6,659 bases of DNA from Hydrogenophaga sp. GTDB taxonomy: Bacteria > Pseudomonadota > Gammaproteobacteria > Burkholderiales > Burkholderiaceae_C. The DNA lies in assembly GCA_025458415.1 (NCBI GenBank), contig JALOSN010000103.1, positions 1-6,659 of the forward strand. The letters are read 5' to 3'. The translations under genes were made by a program, and so were the position numbers. The notes beneath the pieces are model-generated. The model was not told the origin of the DNA. It saw nothing but the letters and a program-made list of their open reading frames with translations, and searched no databases. Numbering within the stretch: position 1 is the first letter of the stretch; every line of letters begins with the position of its first letter. Positions 1 through 6,658 of the stretch are shown one piece after another.

Positions 1-1
1 G

Positions 2-961
2 ATCGACGAGACCCTGGTCGGCCGCATCGAGACCGGCGAGGCCTTCCGCCAGCGCTTCGGCAACCCCTACGCGGTGATCCACCGCGCCGACATCCACGGC
101 TCGCTGCTCGAAGGCGCGGTGGAAACCGGCCGCGTGCAGTTCTTCACCAACACCCGCATCGAGAAGGTCGAGCAGGACGAGGGCGCCAGGACCGTCACCG
201 CCATCGACCAGAACGGCAAGCGCTGGGTGGGCCAGGCGCTGATCGGCGCCGACGGTGGCAAGTCGGTGGTGCGCGCGCAGTACGTGAACGACCCGCCGCG
301 CGTGACCGGCCACGTGGTCTACCGCGCCGTGGTCGACAAGGCCGACTTCCCGGACGACCTGAAGTGGAACGCCGCCAGCCTGTGGGCCGGTCCCAAATGC
401 CACCTGGTGCATTACCCGCTGCGCGGCGGCGAGCAGTACAACGTGGTGGTGACCTTCCACAGCCGCCAGCAGGAGCAGTGGGGCGTGACCGATGGCAGCA
501 AGGAAGAGGTCGAGAGCTACTTCCAGGGCATCAGCCCCAAGGCGCGCCAGCTGATCGAACTGCCCAGGAGCTGGAAGCGCTGGGCCACGGCCGACCGCGA
601 GCCGATAGCCACCTGGGTGTTCGGCCGCGCCACCATCCTGGGCGACGCCGCCCACCCGACCACGCAGTACATGGCCCAGGGTGCCTGCATGGCCATGGAA
701 GACGCCGTGACGCTGGGCGAAGCCCTGCGAGTGACCCACAAGGACTGGGACGCCGCACTGGCGCTCTACCAGAAGAACCGCGTGACCCGCACGGCGCGCA
801 TCGTGCTGTCGGGCCGTGAGATGGGCCGCCTGTACCACGCCGCCGGCGTCGAGCGCCTGGTGCGCAACAGCCTGTGGAAGGGCCGTTCGCAAGACCGCTT
901 CTACGATGCCATGGAATGGCTGTACGGTTGGCGGGTGGACAACTGCCTGAGCCAGGGCTGA
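2..961 (+). CDS. nagX: FAD-dependent aromatic hydroxylase, probably 3-hydroxybenzoate 6-hydroxylase (5' end outside window)
   Basis: Flavoprotein monooxygenase of the PHBH / salicylate hydroxylase family. It would use NAD(P)H and O2 to hydroxylate 3-hydroxybenzoate to gentisate in the cytoplasm. The frame is open from base 2, so the first 80 or so residues, including the N-terminal GxGxxG nucleotide-binding fold, lie upstream; 319 residues are visible, against about 400 for the family. Seen in order: the R-A-D-I-H segment near 82-96, the family DG motif G-A-D-G-G-K-S near 245-265, the H-Y-P-L strand near 411-420, and the FAD-ribityl GD motif G-D-A-A-H-P followed by T-Q-Y-M-A-Q-G from 641. The GTG at 74 is internal, since homology continues upstream of it. 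It ends 18 bases before a gentisate dioxygenase, and this supports gentisate as its product over catechol. A salicylate 1- or 5-hydroxylase is the main alternative. Family call sure, substrate inferred. Confidence 0.85.
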   Translation: MDETLVGRIETGEAFRQRFGNPYAVIHRADIHGSLLEGAVETGRVQFFTNTRIEKVEQDEGARTVTAIDQNGKRWVGQALIGADGGKSVVRAQYVNDPPRVTGHVVYRAVVDKADFPDDLKWNAASLWAGPKCHLVHYPLRGGEQYNVVVTFHSRQQEQWGVTDGSKEEVESYFQGISPKARQLIELPRSWKRWATADREPIATWVFGRATILGDAAHPTTQYMAQGACMAMEDAVTLGEALRVTHKDWDAALALYQKNRVTRTARIVLSGREMGRLYHAAGVERLVRNSLWKGRSQDRFYDAMEWLYGWRVDNCLSQG

Positions 962-966
962 ACCCC

Positions 967-973
967 AAGGAGA
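967..973 (+). promoter_or_regulatory. Ribosome binding site of the gentisate dioxygenase gene
   Basis: AAGGAGA lies seven bases before the ATG at 980, a near-perfect Shine-Dalgarno match that fixes this start. It sits in a short spacer (962-979) between the hydroxylase stop and the dioxygenase start, so translation of the two genes is likely coordinated on one mRNA. Confidence 0.75.
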
Positions 974-979
974 CATCCC

Positions 980-1950
980 ATGAACGAACTCGGACGCCTG
1001 GAAGACCTGCCGCAGGACTACCGTGACGACCTCACGAAGCTGAACCTGGTGCCGCTGTGGCCCAGTCTGCGCGCGGTGCTGCCGCCGGGCGTGCCCACGC
1101 GCGCCACGCAGGCCACCCACTGGCCCTACGCCACACTCAAGCCGCTGCTGCTCAAGGCCGGTGAGCTCACGCCCATCGAAAAAGCCGAGCGCCGCGTGCT
1201 GGTGCTGGCCAACCCGGGCCACGGGCTGGAGAACATGAAGGCCAGCCCCGCCATCTACCTGGGTATGCAGCTGCTGCTGCCCGGCGAATGGGCGCCCAGC
1301 CACCGCCACACACCGAACGCGGTGCGCATGATCGTCGAGGGCGAAGGCGCCTACACCACGGTGGACGGCGAGAAGTGCCCGATGAGCCGCGGCGACCTCA
1401 TCCTGACCCCGACCGGCCTGTGGCACGAACACGGCCACGACGGCACCGAATCAACGGCACGCGCCAGACCGTCAAACAGGGCAGCGGCGACCGTGCCTGG
1501 ACCCGCGCCGGCGTGGTGCCCACGCAAGTGTTCAGCCGCAGCGACAAGCGCTACCCCATGCTGCGCTACCCCTGGGTGGACGCGCGTGCCGCGCTGGTGT
1601 CCATGGCCGAAAACCAGCCGGACCTCGACTGCGTGCAGGTCACCTACGTGAACCCGGAAACCGGTGATGACGCCGAGAACATCCTGGGCTTCTACGCGCT
1701 GATGCTCAGGCCCGGCCAGACGCTGAGCCTGCCGGCGCGCTCACCCTCGCAGGTGTTCCATCTGATCGAAGGCGGCGTCGATGTATCCACCTGCGGCAAG
1801 ACCTTCGGTCTGGTCGAGGCCGACACCTGCTGCGCGCCCGGCTACGAACCCGTCACGCTGAAGAACCGCTCGGCCGACCAGTCCGCGTTTGTCTTCATCG
1901 CCGACGAATCCCCGCTGCACCGCAAGCTCGGCGTGTATGAGACACGATAA
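980..1950 (+). pseudogene. nagI: Gentisate 1,2-dioxygenase, disrupted by an internal frameshifting deletion
   Basis: Bicupin Fe(II) ring-cleaving dioxygenase that converts gentisate plus O2 to maleylpyruvate. The first part (980-1450, 157 residues) carries the N-terminal cupin. H108-R-H110 and H149 in W-H-E-H match the family's three-histidine iron site, and R116 matches the substrate-carboxylate arginine, by recall of the salicylate 1,2-dioxygenase structure. At 1450 the homology jumps from frame 2 to frame 1 and resumes at I-N-G-T-R-Q, running to the TAA at 1948-1950 through the C-terminal cupin (S-P-S-Q-V-F-H-L near 1740-1770). Homologues have about 22-24 more residues between these points, so about 70 bases (a number one more than a multiple of three) are missing. 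As it stands, translation from 980 ends at 1651 after 223 residues, the last 66 out of frame. Both halves are otherwise well preserved, suggesting a recent mutation or an assembly error. Identity is secure; functional status is not. Confidence 0.88.
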
Positions 1951-1956
1951 CCCCCC

Positions 1957-1962
1957 AAGAGA
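1957..1962 (+). promoter_or_regulatory. Ribosome binding site of the fumarylpyruvate hydrolase gene
   Basis: AAGAGA lies seven bases before the ATG at 1970. It decides the start: the same frame is open back to 1889, but that would overlap the dioxygenase tail and add residues unlike the family. The surrounding spacer closely repeats the one in front of the dioxygenase gene. Confidence 0.65.
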
Positions 1963-1969
1963 CATCCAG

Positions 1970-2671
1970 ATGACCCAGTACCTCTTCACACCGCCCGCCG
2001 TCCCGTCACTGCCGATTCGCGGCAAGACCGAGCGTTTCCCGATCAACCGCATCTTCTGCGTCGGCCGCAACTACCATGCACACGCCGTCGAGATGGGCCG
2101 CCCGGTCGACAAGAACGTCGAGCAGGCCTTCTATTTCACCAAGTCGCCCCAGACCCTGGTCGAGAGCGGCGCGACCGTGGCCTATCCGCCGCGCACCAGC
2201 AACTACCACTTCGAGATGGAACTGGTGCTGACCATCGGCAAGCCCGGTTTCCGCGTCAGCGAAGAGCAGGCCCACGAGCTGGTCTACGGCTACGCCGCCG
2301 GCCTGGACATGACCCGCCGCGACCTGCAGCTGGTCGCCCGCGACAAGGGCCGCCCCTGGGACACCGGCAAGGACATCGAGGAAGGCTCGGTCTGCTCCGA
2401 AATCGTGCCGATGCAGGGCGTGGTGATCGAAAAAGGCGCGATCGCGCTCGAAGTCAACGGCGCCACCAAGCAGTCGTCCAACGTGGACAAGCTGATCTGG
2501 AACATCCGCGAAATCATCGCCGACCTGTCGACCTACTACCACCTGCAACCGGGCGACCTGATTTACACCGGCACGCCCGAAGGCGTGGGGGCCGTGCTGC
2601 CCGGCGACAGGATCACCGGACGCGTCGAAGGCGTGGCCGACATCGCGCTGACCGTCGGCCAACCGGCCTGA
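1970..2671 (+). CDS. nagK: Fumarylpyruvate hydrolase (FAH family)
   Basis: Cytoplasmic metal-dependent hydrolase of the fumarylacetoacetase superfamily. It would split 3-fumarylpyruvate into fumarate and pyruvate, the last step of the glutathione-dependent gentisate route. The protein has 233 residues, a normal length for single-domain members. Visible family marks are I-F-C-V-G-R-N-Y (28-35) near the start, H-F-E-M-E-L (80-85) with E82 and E84 as likely metal ligands, G-L-D-M-T-R-R-D (111-118) with D113 as the third, a lid segment around K131-G133, and Y-T-G-T-P-E-G-V-G (199-207) near the end. It starts 19 bases after the dioxygenase stop in the same operon. Its substrate needs maleylpyruvate isomerase, which is not found here. 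A general 2-hydroxyhepta-2,4-diene-1,7-dioate isomerase label would be a looser alternative; the gentisate context favours the specific one. Confidence 0.9.
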   Translation: MTQYLFTPPAVPSLPIRGKTERFPINRIFCVGRNYHAHAVEMGRPVDKNVEQAFYFTKSPQTLVESGATVAYPPRTSNYHFEMELVLTIGKPGFRVSEEQAHELVYGYAAGLDMTRRDLQLVARDKGRPWDTGKDIEEGSVCSEIVPMQGVVIEKGAIALEVNGATKQSSNVDKLIWNIREIIADLSTYYHLQPGDLIYTGTPEGVGAVLPGDRITGRVEGVADIALTVGQPA

Positions 2672-2674
2672 ACA

Positions 2675-3274
2675 TCAGACGCCTGCGTCTGCGCGGTCCG
2701 GCCGCTGGATGCGGCGAGCCTGCATCTCCTCGCCGATGGCCGACAGCGAAGGGGTATCGAGCAAGGCCAGCGCGGCCGGGTAGACGATGTCCTCTTCCAG
2801 CCGGATGTGTTCATCGTAGCGACCGGAAAACCCGTCGAGCGTGCGCAAGGCGGCGGCATCCCAGGGTGACCAGGCGACACCGGTTGCCGTGCTGGCCACG
2901 GTCTGCAGCAGCGCGCGTACCTTGGACCAGGCCAGCTCCATGGCCCGGTGGTCCTGCTGCAGGCGCCGCACCACGGCCCGTACCCGCGCGTCGCCCCGGA
3001 CCAGCAGCACGGGGAACACATGCAGCTCCTCGTCCTGGTGGTGCAGGGGCGCGGCCTGGTCGAAATAGCGCATCACGTCGCGCGCCGCCTGGGCCGCCTG
3101 CTCGTCGTGCCCGTGGCTGGCCAGGTGCTCTCGCAGCCGCGCCAGCAGGCGAAGCATGCGGTGCACCCGCTCGTGGCAGGTGCTCAGCATCTCGAACGGC
3201 GCCTCGGCAAACCCCGAAGCCGCTGCCTGCAGCGTGCCAGGCTGGCCGATCTGGTGCAGGTGCACACCCGACAT
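2675..3274 (-). CDS. Hemerythrin HHE-domain protein
   Basis: Predicted soluble four-helix di-iron protein of 199 residues. Likely ligands are visible in the family order: H34 or H38 (C-H-E-R-V-H), H79 and E83 in H-H-Q-D-E-E-L-H, H109 in Q-D-H-R-A-M, and H156 and E160 in H-I-R-L-E-E. No signal peptide or membrane segment is seen. Such proteins bind O2 or NO, or serve in iron-sulfur repair (YtfE-like); the chemistry of this one cannot be told from sequence. It is the last gene of the minus-strand operon, starting five bases after the stop of the 134-residue gene. It ends three bases from the opposing hydrolase gene. The ATG at 3274 has only a poor ribosome site; the ATG at 3190 (M29) is an alternative that still keeps all ligands. 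The company of NnrS favours a role in NO or oxygen handling, which is inference. Confidence 0.85.
   Translation of the reverse strand: MSGVHLHQIGQPGTLQAAASGFAEAPFEMLSTCHERVHRMLRLLARLREHLASHGHDEQAAQAARDVMRYFDQAAPLHHQDEELHVFPVLLVRGDARVRAVVRRLQQDHRAMELAWSKVRALLQTVASTATGVAWSPWDAAALRTLDGFSGRYDEHIRLEEDIVYPAALALLDTPSLSAIGEEMQARRIQRPDRADAGV
2676..2691. terminator. Small inverted repeat at the convergent gene junction, possible terminator
   Basis: CAGACG (2676-2681) and CGTCTG (2686-2691) form a perfect six-base stem around the loop CCTG. It begins four bases past the fumarylpyruvate hydrolase stop and overlaps the last codons of the opposing hemerythrin gene, so it is placed to affect transcripts from both sides. 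No T-run follows on either strand and the stem is short, so an intrinsic terminator is only a weak possibility. Confidence 0.25.
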
Positions 3275-3279
3275 CCACG

Positions 3280-3684
3280 TCAGCCCAGTTGCACCGTCCG
3301 GCCCTGCGGGTCGAACGGGATGAAGTTCCGGATGCGGCCCTGGCGAATGGACTCAACCATGAGCTGCAGCGGCTGGTCGGCGTCGGCACTGCTGGGTGCC
3401 CGGCCTCGGGTACCGGACATCGCGGCCGCGAACACCATGCCCCAGGACTGGCCCATGGCGGCGGCTTCCTGCCTGAGCTGGTCGAACGACACCAGCTCGT
3501 CCGGGCATTTGTCGACACACATTTTCGGCACCAGTGCACCGCCCTCGCCGCGCTCGAATCCGGCCCGCTGGGCGGGCGTGGCATCGTCCGGCAGCTCGAT
3601 GCCGGCGAACACGAACAGCAGGCGCTGGGGCTGGGGCTGCGCGCGGGCGGCGTCCAGCAATTCGTCAAAGGTGGAGATGTTCAT
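3280..3684 (-). CDS. Conserved 134-residue protein of unknown function
   Basis: I recognise this as a small conserved family of Burkholderiales-type genomes that databases often label 'ribonucleotide reductase subunit alpha'. Nothing in it supports that label: at 134 residues it lacks the reductase barrel, and the name may have spread from the neighbouring nrdJ. Visible traits are a hydrophobic strand R-L-L-F-V-F-A-G (21-28) followed by E-L-P-D-D-A, a G-G-A-L-V-P segment (48-53), C56 and C60 in M-C-V-D-K-C, a second strand W-G-M-V-F-A-A-A (81-88), then S-G-T-R-G-R-A-P and a closing F-I-P-F-D-P-Q-G-R (121-129). There is no signal peptide and no membrane helix, so it should be cytoplasmic. It lies 18 bases after the nitroreductase stop and 5 bases before the hemerythrin start, so it is cotranscribed with both. 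Gene existence is secure; function unknown. Confidence 0.8.
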   Translation of the reverse strand: MNISTFDELLDAARAQPQPQRLLFVFAGIELPDDATPAQRAGFERGEGGALVPKMCVDKCPDELVSFDQLRQEAAAMGQSWGMVFAAAMSGTRGRAPSSADADQPLQLMVESIRQGRIRNFIPFDPQGRTVQLG

Positions 3685-3702
3685 GCGTTGCCTGTCTGAT
3701 CG

Positions 3703-4335
3703 TCAGTGGTCGGAATCGAAGCCGGGTTCGCCCAGTCGCCGGAAGTAGTCGGCCACCCCCGGCCGCGGCCGCCCCGGCTTGTGGCTGGTCACGGTGCCGA
3801 TGCTGATGAAGCAAAGGGCCTGTTCCGATGCGCCCAGCGCGAACAGGCGCCGCAGCGCGTCCGACTTGAGCGCCTTGCCGCTGGTCAGCGCCGATCCGAA
3901 CCCCAGCGCGGTGGACATGAGCAGCAGGTTCTGCACCGCACAACCGGCAGAGAACACGCGCTCGTTGAGGTCGACGTCCGGGCGATCGCCCCTGTGCCCG
4001 TCGACCACCACCAGCATCAGCCAGGGAGCACGGAATGCCTTTTCGCGCGCCCGCTCGACCTCTTCGGGTGTGGCGGCGGCATCGCGGCCAAGCAGGGCCT
4101 GGGCGAACACCTCGGCCAGGTCGGCACGGCGGGCCTGGGGCACCTCGATGAAACGCCAGGGCAGCAGTTGGCCGTGGTCCGGCGCCGCCGAGGCCGCGGT
4201 GAGGATGGTTTGCTGCTGGGCGGCATCCGGACCGGGCTCGCCCAGCCGCCGGGGCAGCACGGTGTGCCGCGCCTGCACCAGTTCGGCCGCCAGGTCCGGC
4301 CATTCGGTCGGTGGCAGTTCAGTGGGCTCGGACAT
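3703..4335 (-). CDS. YdjA-like nitroreductase family protein
   Basis: FMN-dependent oxidoreductase of the nitroreductase fold, using NAD(P)H to reduce nitro groups, quinones or similar acceptors; the natural substrate is unknown. With the start at 4335 it has 210 residues, near the usual length. FMN contacts typical of the family are seen: the R29-R30 pair after the first helix, A-P-D-H-G-Q-L-L-P-W-R-F (51-62), which is the YdjA-type form of the A-P-S-x-x-N-x-Q-P-W motif, and Q-N-L-L-L-M-S-T-A-L-G-F-G-S (135-148) in the central helix. The tail P-G-R-P-R-P near 187-192 also fits. In-frame ATGs at 4347, 4341 and 4335 are all possible and none has a clear ribosome site; 4335 is where the protein starts to look family-like. 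It follows the NnrS-family gene by 17-29 bases and precedes the 134-residue gene by 18, in one operon. Confidence 0.87.
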   Translation of the reverse strand: MSEPTELPPTEWPDLAAELVQARHTVLPRRLGEPGPDAAQQQTILTAASAAPDHGQLLPWRFIEVPQARRADLAEVFAQALLGRDAAATPEEVERAREKAFRAPWLMLVVVDGHRGDRPDVDLNERVFSAGCAVQNLLLMSTALGFGSALTSGKALKSDALRRLFALGASEQALCFISIGTVTSHKPGRPRPGVADYFRRLGEPGFDSDH

Positions 4336-4364
4336 GCGCATCAGCATAGCGTCAAGCAGGCGGA

Positions 4365-5657
4365 TCAACCGGGGTGTCCGTCCACCCGAGGGCGGCCGTA
4401 CCAGCCCAGCAGGCGCGCGCCCCAGACCGCGCACACACCGGCCCACAACAGCGCGGCCAGGGCCGTGACCGCGGTCGGCTCGGGCAGCAGCACCGCCACG
4501 ATGCGCAGGACCACCGCCAGCTGCAAGACCCAGAACAGCCCCCACACCAGCTGGTCGGCCACCAGGGTGCGGCCGCTGTGGCCACAGGACACGCGGGTGA
4601 CCATGGCCAGCATCAGCGAGCCCAGGAAGCCCATGCTCATGGCGTGCAGCGCGCCCAGGCCGAGCAGCGGAATGCCGGTGCGCAGGCCCAGCAACTGGGA
4701 CACCCCAGCCAGCACGAAGGACAGGCCCAGCCAGACAAAGCCCAGGTGCAGCATGGCCAGCAGGCGGATCTTCAGGCTCTGCACCAGCCCCCAGGCAAAG
4801 GCGAGCCAGAGGATGACGCTGCCGGCGGCCAGCTCGAACAGGCCACGCGCCAGCATCCACTCACGCCCGGCGGGCCAGCCGGCCCATTCGGCCCAGACCG
4901 CCAGCCACTCGACCAGCACCATGCCCAGCAGGGCCCACAAGATCCAGAACGGGCGCCAGACCTCGATCAGGGGCACCGCGCTGGAGGTGAAAAAAGGGAT
5001 CATGCGGTGGGCCACCGCCACATAGGTCACGACCACAAAGCCCCACAGTCCGCTGCGCACCAGGGTGGCCCCCAGGTCCAGCCTTCCAGCCACCATGGCC
5101 AGCAGCAAGCCGCCCAGCGAGAGCAGCCCCATCAGTCCAGCCACCGCCACCACGGCGGCGTGCAGGCGGTCGGACACCGGGCTCTGCCGCAACAGGCCCC
5201 AGAAACGCAGGTACTGGCCCAGCAGGCCGAGCGTGGCCAGGGCCAGCCCGGCCAGGGCCATGCCCATGTGCAGGTGGGCGCCAGCCAGCCACAGCCACCA
5301 GCCAGCCCACTGCGCCAGCAAGGCGGGCATCAGCTGACGGGCCGTCGGCGCCTCGACACCGAGCCACTTGGGTCCGGCCGTGAACAGGAAGCCGGCAAAG
5401 AACAGGGGGATGAAGCCCAGGCTCATCACCGCGCCATGGGTGATCGTGGGCGAGATCTGGTAGTGCAGGCCCAGCTGACCGGTGAGGCGGTCCCACTGCA
5501 CCAGGAACCACCAGCACGCGGCGCCGACCAGCACCAGCATGGCCAGCGCAAAAGCCAGGCGATGCGGCGCCTGCAGCAGCCAGTCAGGCCGCCAACCCGC
5601 CGCAGGCCTGGTGACCCCGCGCGAGTCAGGCCGTCCGCCGGAGGCCGGCAGCGGCAT
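4365..5657 (-). CDS. nnrS: NnrS-family membrane protein (nitric oxide tolerance)
   Basis: Polytopic inner-membrane protein of 430 residues. NnrS proteins are haem- and copper-containing and linked to tolerance of nitric oxide during denitrification or host NO stress. About twelve hydrophobic segments are visible, the first at about 33-53 (rich in A, L, V, W) and the last near 396-418. Conserved histidines, candidate haem or metal ligands, are H74 (T-H-G-A-V-M-S), H128 and H130 (H-L-H-M-G-M), H217 (A-H-R-M-I-P-F-F), H304 and H338 (L-H-A-M-S-M-G-F). The block M-S-M-G-F-L-G-S to S-G-R (340-363) is the family signature. I chose the ATG at 5657, 20 bases after the nrdJ stop. A GTG at 5705 would add 16 residues and overlap nrdJ by 28 bases, with no better ribosome site. 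The operon with hemerythrin and a B12-type reductase fits an anaerobic or nitrosative-stress role. Confidence 0.9.
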   Translation of the reverse strand: MPLPASGGRPDSRGVTRPAAGWRPDWLLQAPHRLAFALAMLVLVGAACWWFLVQWDRLTGQLGLHYQISPTITHGAVMSLGFIPLFFAGFLFTAGPKWLGVEAPTARQLMPALLAQWAGWWLWLAGAHLHMGMALAGLALATLGLLGQYLRFWGLLRQSPVSDRLHAAVVAVAGLMGLLSLGGLLLAMVAGRLDLGATLVRSGLWGFVVVTYVAVAHRMIPFFTSSAVPLIEVWRPFWILWALLGMVLVEWLAVWAEWAGWPAGREWMLARGLFELAAGSVILWLAFAWGLVQSLKIRLLAMLHLGFVWLGLSFVLAGVSQLLGLRTGIPLLGLGALHAMSMGFLGSLMLAMVTRVSCGHSGRTLVADQLVWGLFWVLQLAVVLRIVAVLLPEPTAVTALAALLWAGVCAVWGARLLGWYGRPRVDGHPG

Positions 5658-5677
5658 GTTCTTGCGCGAGGTCGTGC

Positions 5678-6658
5678 TCAACCGCAGCTCCCCAGGTGCC
5701 CGCACGAGGTGCAGTAGTCACACCCGTCCTTGCGGATCATGGCGTGGGCGCCGCACTCCGGGCATTTCTTGCCCGCCATCACGCCCGAGGGCATGCCGCT
5801 GAGTTCGGGCATGGCCGGCGCATGGTGGACCACGGTGGCGGCGGTCTGGGCGCGGCGCGCCAGGATGTTCTGCAGCGCGAAGGCGATCGCCGCCACCTCC
5901 GAGTCGTGCCACATCGGCACATGGGTGCCATCGGCCTTCTCGTACGTACCCAGGCGCACCGGACCGCGGTCCCACGCCACCTTGCGCATGTCGCGCAGCG
6001 CCCGCTCCAGGAAGCCGCCGCGGGCAGCCAGCGACAGCATGCGCATGGTGGAGGTGATCCACTGCTGCGACTCGCCGCTCTGGCCCACCGGCATGAAGAA
6101 CTCGATGGCGCGTTCGACCGTGCCCGTGCCATCGGCCGTGGGTACCGGCAGGAAGGAGACGATGATGTAGAGCGTCTTGTGCCCTTCCTGGGTCCAGTAC
6201 TCGATCTTGTCGGCCACCGCCGACAGCGCGCCCTTGGGGCGGCTTTCGATGACGGTGCGCATCGGGTCCACCGGCGCCACACCCGGGGGGGCGCTCTCGG
6301 TTTTGGTCTCGGGCACACCGGCATCGAGCACCGAGCCCAGAATGCTGTTGGGCCGGTAGGTGGCCAGCCCCTTGAGGTGTGCCCGCCAGGCCTGCTGGTA
6401 CAGGCCCTTGAAATCCTCGTAGGGATAGTCGGCTGGCACGTTGACCGTCTTGGAGATGGCCGTGTCCACAAAGGGCTGCACCGCCTCCATCATGGCGATA
6501 TGCTCGCCTGCGCTCATGGCCAGCGCATTGACGAAGTAGTCGGGCAGCTGCTCGACGTCTCCACCGAGCTCGCGGTACAGGCGCCAGGCGTGGTCTTCCA
6601 CCGCGTACTCGCTGGTCGAGCCGTCGGACTCGCGCTTCTTGCGCCGGTAGGTCCAGGA
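5678..6658 (-). CDS. nrdJ: C-terminal part of class II (adenosylcobalamin-dependent) ribonucleotide reductase
   Basis: Makes deoxyribonucleotides from ribonucleotides using a B12-derived radical, with or without oxygen. Only the last 326 residues are in the window; the frame stays open to the right edge, so the catalytic barrel and active-site cysteines lie beyond it. The GTG at 6601 is internal. Seen: A-I-S-K-T-V-N-V-P (near 6439-6465) and L-K-G-L-A-T-Y-R-P-N-S (near 6344-6377), both classic end-of-barrel motifs; a region resembling the TSCPD domain (about 5950-6145); and a cysteine-rich tail (5681-5764) with C-P-E-C, C-D-Y-C and two further cysteines, likely the zinc-ribbon and redox-shuttle tail that re-reduces the active site. 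A linker rich in P, A and E (about 6270-6330) separates the barrel from the TSCPD-like part. It is the first gene of the visible minus-strand operon, and its promoter is outside. Identification is strong. Confidence 0.92.
   Translation of the reverse strand, partial: SWTYRRKKRESDGSTSEYAVEDHAWRLYRELGGDVEQLPDYFVNALAMSAGEHIAMMEAVQPFVDTAISKTVNVPADYPYEDFKGLYQQAWRAHLKGLATYRPNSILGSVLDAGVPETKTESAPPGVAPVDPMRTVIESRPKGALSAVADKIEYWTQEGHKTLYIIVSFLPVPTADGTGTVERAIEFFMPVGQSGESQQWITSTMRMLSLAARGGFLERALRDMRKVAWDRGPVRLGTYEKADGTHVPMWHDSEVAAIAFALQNILARRAQTAATVVHHAPAMPELSGMPSGVMAGKKCPECGAHAMIRKDGCDYCTSCGHLGSCG

Noticed and set aside
1450..1651. The out-of-frame tail of the dioxygenase frame as a novel C-terminal domain.
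   Set aside because: The other frame of the same DNA matches the gentisate dioxygenase C-terminal half, so this tail is frameshift noise.
1889..1969. An upstream ATG at 1889 giving the hydrolase a 27-residue extension.
   Set aside because: It overlaps the dioxygenase tail in another frame, the added residues do not resemble the family, and the ATG at 1970 has a good ribosome site.
2006..2662. Minus-strand open frame of 218 codons opposite the fumarylpyruvate hydrolase gene.
   Set aside because: It is the complement of a clearly recognised gene in high-GC DNA, with no motif or ribosome site of its own.
4348..4372. A possible FNR/DNR-type box in the nnrS-nitroreductase gap, because the minus strand reads TTGAT there.
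   Set aside because: Only one half-site is present; the matching ATCAA at the right spacing is absent, and the genes are close enough to be cotranscribed.
5281..5315. A CCAGC/CCACC-rich stretch that looks like a simple repeat.
   Set aside because: It encodes a Trp/Leu/Gly/Ala membrane segment of the NnrS-family protein; the repetition follows from codon choice.
3706..5717. Long plus-strand open frames (439 and 447 codons) opposite the nitroreductase and NnrS-family genes.
   Set aside because: They mirror the minus-strand genes. Their Gln/His-rich composition is what antisense reading of Leu/Trp/Met-rich membrane segments gives (CAG opposite CTG), and they show no recognisable domain.
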